Positions 20,129 to 23,142 of a stretch of 23,142 nucleotides of DNA are shown piece by piece. Where the stretch lies: positions 24,715-47,856 of the forward strand of contig NWUY0300009661.1 in the NCBI GenBank assembly GCA_004151065.3. Reading direction: 5' to 3'. The position numbers were made by a program, and so were the translations under genes. Each line of letters begins with the position of its first letter. The stretch's first letter is position 1. Source of the stretch: Larix sibirica. Lineage: Eukaryota > Streptophyta > Pinopsida > Pinales > Pinaceae. The notes under the pieces are model-generated. The model was not told the origin of the DNA. It saw only the letters and a list, made by a program, of their open reading frames with translations, and made no database searches.

Positions 20129-20369
20129 GTCGTATTTTATTTATCACATGGCACCTCATTGTTGAAGATGAAAGATGATACCTGTGATTATTTTCCACAT
20201 CGAAAAGATTGTTATTGGTAGTTTCTTTAAGTAGCATGTACAATCTAGTGATCTTTGAGACTAAATAAAAGGCTTCAATCCTAGAGCTGAGCACCCAATA
20301 CCCATGGAGAAGAATGTTTTTCATTAAAATAATATACATAACAAACACTTTATTTCAATGGCTCAACTC
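20129..20369. repeat. Diverged member of the right-edge repeat family, copy 2
   Basis: The 4594-base-shifted duplicate of 15535-15775. It lies about 2.1 kb to the left of the tandem array it is related to. Confidence 0.7.
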
Positions 20370-20422
20370 TTTTTAATGATACTTACCTATAAATTTAAAT
20401 TTAGTAGTATAAAGGACACAAT

Positions 20423-20694
20423 CAATATAAACTAGCATGACTCTAATCAATATAAACTAGCATGACTCTAATGTAGTGTCAAGGTCATTATAAACTAGCA
20501 TAACTCTAATGTAGCAGTGTCAAGGTCATTCGATATTAACTAATAATGTCATAGCACAAAAGATGTGCAAAAGGTCATTATAAACTAGCATAACTCTAAT
20601 GTACAAGTGTCAAGGTCATTCCATATTAACTAATAATGTCATAGCACAAATGATGTGCAAAATAAATTAGCATGACTTTAATGCACACTAGGTT
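20423..20694. repeat. 90-base and 25-base tandem repeats, copy 2
   Basis: Same array as 15829-16100, shifted by 4594 bases, with the same number of units. Equal unit number in an unstable array argues for very recent duplication or double assembly of one locus. Confidence 0.85.
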
Positions 20695-21426
20695 AGGATT
20701 GAATGGTGGATGTTCCACATTGGAAGGCCTTCAACCAACCAATATTGGGGCAGTGGCATCAAGCTTAGGTTTATAGTGTCTATGTTTAGTGACTCGAGCC
20801 CTAGTCTCCTTGGTGAAAGCCACTAGGGTTATTGATTCTCCTAATTAAAAATAAATAAAAAATCAATGAGCTATTATATTGTTTCCTCCTAATAGAGTAT
20901 GGTAAAGAGTACGTAGACATTGAATGAATTTGGAAGTTATTCAACTATGTAGGGACATTGAATGAATTTTGAAGTATTATTAATGTGAGCATTGTCATTT
21001 TTTAGGTCAATTTGAGCCATAAGTTTGAATTACTTTTGAACTGTAAGTGTTTGTAATCTATATTTTATTTGTATACAAATCTTTAAAGGAATCACTTGAT
21101 TTGTGTTGCATAGTTTCACTACAAGTCATCACCATACTCTTGGACATTGAAGTCCTTAATTCTAGTTTCTCATGCTTTCTATTGGGAGAGTTTGGAATTA
21201 CTTTTGTAGTAATAGAGATTTCAGAATTGCTAGTTATAATTAAAATGAAGTTCAGTGTTGCAATGTACATAGAAGATATGTGGTTGGTAGTGGCTATTGC
21301 AATGTACATTGAAGATATGCAGTGGGAAGTGGCAATTACAAATCATTTGCCCAAGAATTCCAACAATATCAATAAGGCAACTTGTTAATACCATGATGTC
21401 GTTCATTTAGTGCTGGAAATGTGTAG

Positions 21427-21640
21427 ACATTGAATGCATTTGGAAGTTATAAGACTATGTAGGGACATTGAATGAATTTGGAAGTTGAATTAATGTGAGC
21501 ATTGTCATTTGTTAGGTCAATTTGAAGCACAAGTTTGAATTAATTTGGAAGTTATAAGACTATGTAGGGACATTGAATGCATTTGGAAGTTATAAGACTA
21601 TGTAGGGACATTGAATGAATTTGGAAGTTGAATTAAGGGC
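21427..21640. repeat. 38-base minisatellite and ~110-base module
   Basis: ACATTGAATG(C/A)ATTTGGAAGT starts at 21427, 21465, 21570 and 21608. Both adjacent spacings are 38 bases, and the TATAAGACTATGTAGGG spacer is shared. A longer module with GTGAGCATTGTCATTT, TTAGGTCAATTTGA and AAGTTTGAA occurs near 20984-21030 and 21495-21540, with a shortened third copy at 21640-21680. The end of copy 1 of the 4.5 kb block falls inside this minisatellite. Confidence 0.85.
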
Positions 21641-21754
21641 CATTTATTAGGTCAATTTGAGGCACAAGTTTGAACTACTTTTGAACTGTAAGTGTTTGTA
21701 ATCTATATTTTTATACCTGTTGAAAGTTGAAACACACGTAATACTGTAATAGAC

Positions 21755-21780
21755 TTGAAGTCAAATTGCTTTGACTTCAA
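21755..21780. repeat. Perfect 11-bp inverted repeat
   Basis: TTGAAGTCAAA, four-base loop TTGC, TTTGACTTCAA. It lies in AT-rich sequence between the minisatellite and the right-edge array. No coding region or element end is adjacent, and its role is unknown. Confidence 0.65.
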
Positions 21781-22211
21781 ATTAATCAACATAATTTAAA
21801 AAGTTTTTCAAAGGTTGAACTTTATAACTAAAAAATATAATTATTTTAAAACTATTTATCTTCTATTTAATTGGTTCAAGATGTGATATGACATTGAAGT
21901 GACAATTTTTCATCTTATTCTTCTCAAACTAAAAAATATAAAATTAATTTTTTTTTGATTGGTTTTTTCTCGTGGATGTCGGAGACTTAATAAAGGGTGA
22001 ACAAATTGCGTTTAATTACATTGATTTGAAGCACGCTCGAACATCCATTCCCTTCTTTATTTCTTCAATCAACTTATTAACTATTGTACTATAGACATGT
22101 GTCTAACACCCATTGCATATCAACGTTACGTAAAAGTAATAATGCTATTCTTATTACCTAATTGGTTATTCTTAGCTTTTTTGATCTAATTGTATGCTCT
22201 ATTAGACAACG
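21781..22211. other. AT-rich spacer, no gene seen
   Basis: A/T-rich sequence with T and A runs. I see no gene, RNA or element here. Confidence 0.5.
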
Positions 22212-23085
22212 TCAATATTTTATTTATCATTTGGCACCTCATTATTCAAGATGGAAGATTAGACCTAGTTGTCCAATTCTTCCCATTGGAAAGATTGTTA
22301 TTGGTAGTTTCCTTAGGGAGCATGTACAACCCAATGAAGCATGAGACACTATAATTAAATATTTCAATCCTAGAGCAGAGCACCCATGTAGAAGATTTGT
22401 AAACAAAAATCAGGACAATCAAACAATTTCTTTGTATTTCTATGAAAGAATATACATTACAAACACTTGTAGCTCAATAGCACTTGAAATTTGTTTCATC
22501 AAATTGATCTCACAAATGATAACTGACACATTAATAATATTTAGAAATCCATTCAATGCATTTGTACTCTTATCAATATTTTATTATCATTTGGCCCCTG
22601 ACTATTCGAGATGGAAGATCAAACCTAATTCTCCAATTCTCTACATTGGAAAGATTGTTATTGGTAGTTTCCTTCTGTAGAATGTACAACCCAATGAAGT
22701 ATGAAACACTGGAATTAAATACTTCAATCCTAGAGCAGAGTACCCATGTAGAAAATTCTTTGTTTTTCTATGAAAGAATATACATTACAAATAGTTGCAG
22801 CTCAATGGCAGCTCGAATTTGTTTCATCAAACTGATATCACAAATGATAATGGACACATTAATAATATTTAGAAATCCATTCAATGCATGTGTACTCTTA
22901 TCAATATTTTATCTATCATTTGGCACCTCACTATTCAATATGGAAGATCAAACCTAATTGTCTAATTCTCCACATTGGAAATATTGTTATTGGTACTTTC
23001 CTTAGGTAGCATGTACAACCCAATGAAGTATGAGACACTATAATTAAATACTTCAATCCAGAGCAGAGTACCCATGTAGAAGATT
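22212..23085. repeat. Tandem array of ~330-360 bp units (about 2.5 copies)
   Basis: TCAATATTTTAT(T)TATCATTTGGC starts units at 22212, 22573 and 22901 (spacings 361 and 328). Each unit carries GGAAGAT-A-ACCTA, TTGTTATTGGTA-TTTCCTT, ATGTACAACCCAATGAAG, AGAGCAGAG-ACCCATGTAGAA, TATGAAAGAATATACATTAC and CATTAATAATATTTAGAAAT. Unit 2 lacks about 34 bases present in unit 1 (from GTAAACAAAAATCAGG). Unit 3 is cut off by different sequence near 23090. Open frames across the array are not conserved between units, so I read it as a non-coding satellite-like repeat. Confidence 0.85.
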
Positions 23086-23142
23086 TGTAAAAAAGAACTG
23101 GAATACGAATCAAACAAGAGAAATAGTTGCAAAGCAGCTAGT

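Larger units (their letters stand above)
16974..21459. repeat. ~4.49 kb block, copy 2
   Basis: Second copy of 12377-16865. Unlike copy 1 it continues without a break into 21460 and beyond (TAGGGACATTGAATG), so this copy holds the natural right-hand junction. The natural left-hand junction is in copy 1 (before 12377). The two therefore complement each other as expected of overlapping contigs. Confidence 0.93.

Noticed and set aside
22432-22957. Two + strand open frames in the right-edge array
   Set aside because: They cross repeat-unit boundaries and are not maintained between units.
1-23142. CRISPR arrays, operons, bacterial or phage systems, tRNA or rRNA genes
   Set aside because: The tandem repeats lack the short, regular repeat-spacer pattern of CRISPR; the gene structure is eukaryotic; no cloverleaf or rRNA segment was recognised by eye.

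Overview
The window reads as nuclear DNA of a seed plant. It is AT-rich and mostly non-coding, with one intron-containing housekeeping gene on the + strand set among decayed retroelements and tandem repeats. The plant assignment rests on the eS26 protein sequence, telo-box and site II motifs upstream of it, and plant-type Ty3/gypsy and LINE remnants. The long last intron and the density of old repeats would suit a large, repeat-rich genome such as a gymnosperm, but I cannot prove that from this sequence.

Layout. 1-290: minus-strand LINE reverse transcriptase remnant running off the left edge. 823-4916: a ~0.9 kb unit present as two direct copies, the second split by a degenerate, internally deleted Ty3/gypsy element (1983-4324, minus strand). 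In that element I can see short LTRs, a tRNA-iMet-type primer-binding site, a gag zinc knuckle, a protease and the pol end. 4917-6140: AT-rich intergenic sequence with one hairpin. 6148-10721: the only intact gene, RPS26 (40S ribosomal protein eS26), five coding exons, 127 residues, start codon alone on its exon, and a last intron of about 3.5 kb. 10722-12376: 3' region and intergenic sequence.

12377-21459: a ~4.49 kb block present twice in tandem, with only one 3-base difference noticed by eye. The copies are separated by a single N and a 105-base duplicate scrap. The N sits exactly where copy 1 stops matching, so unmerged contigs (two haplotypes or overlapping ends) explain this better than a real duplication. 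Each block carries a frameshifted RNase H pseudogene and several minisatellites. 21427-23142: a 38-base minisatellite, a perfect hairpin, and a ~330-360 bp tandem array whose relatives also lie inside the 4.5 kb block.

The genes do not form a pathway: there is one ribosomal protein gene and the rest is repeat and mobile-element debris. I found no convincing new biological system. The points most worth checking are the likely false duplication, the nested insertion, and the eS26 gene structure.
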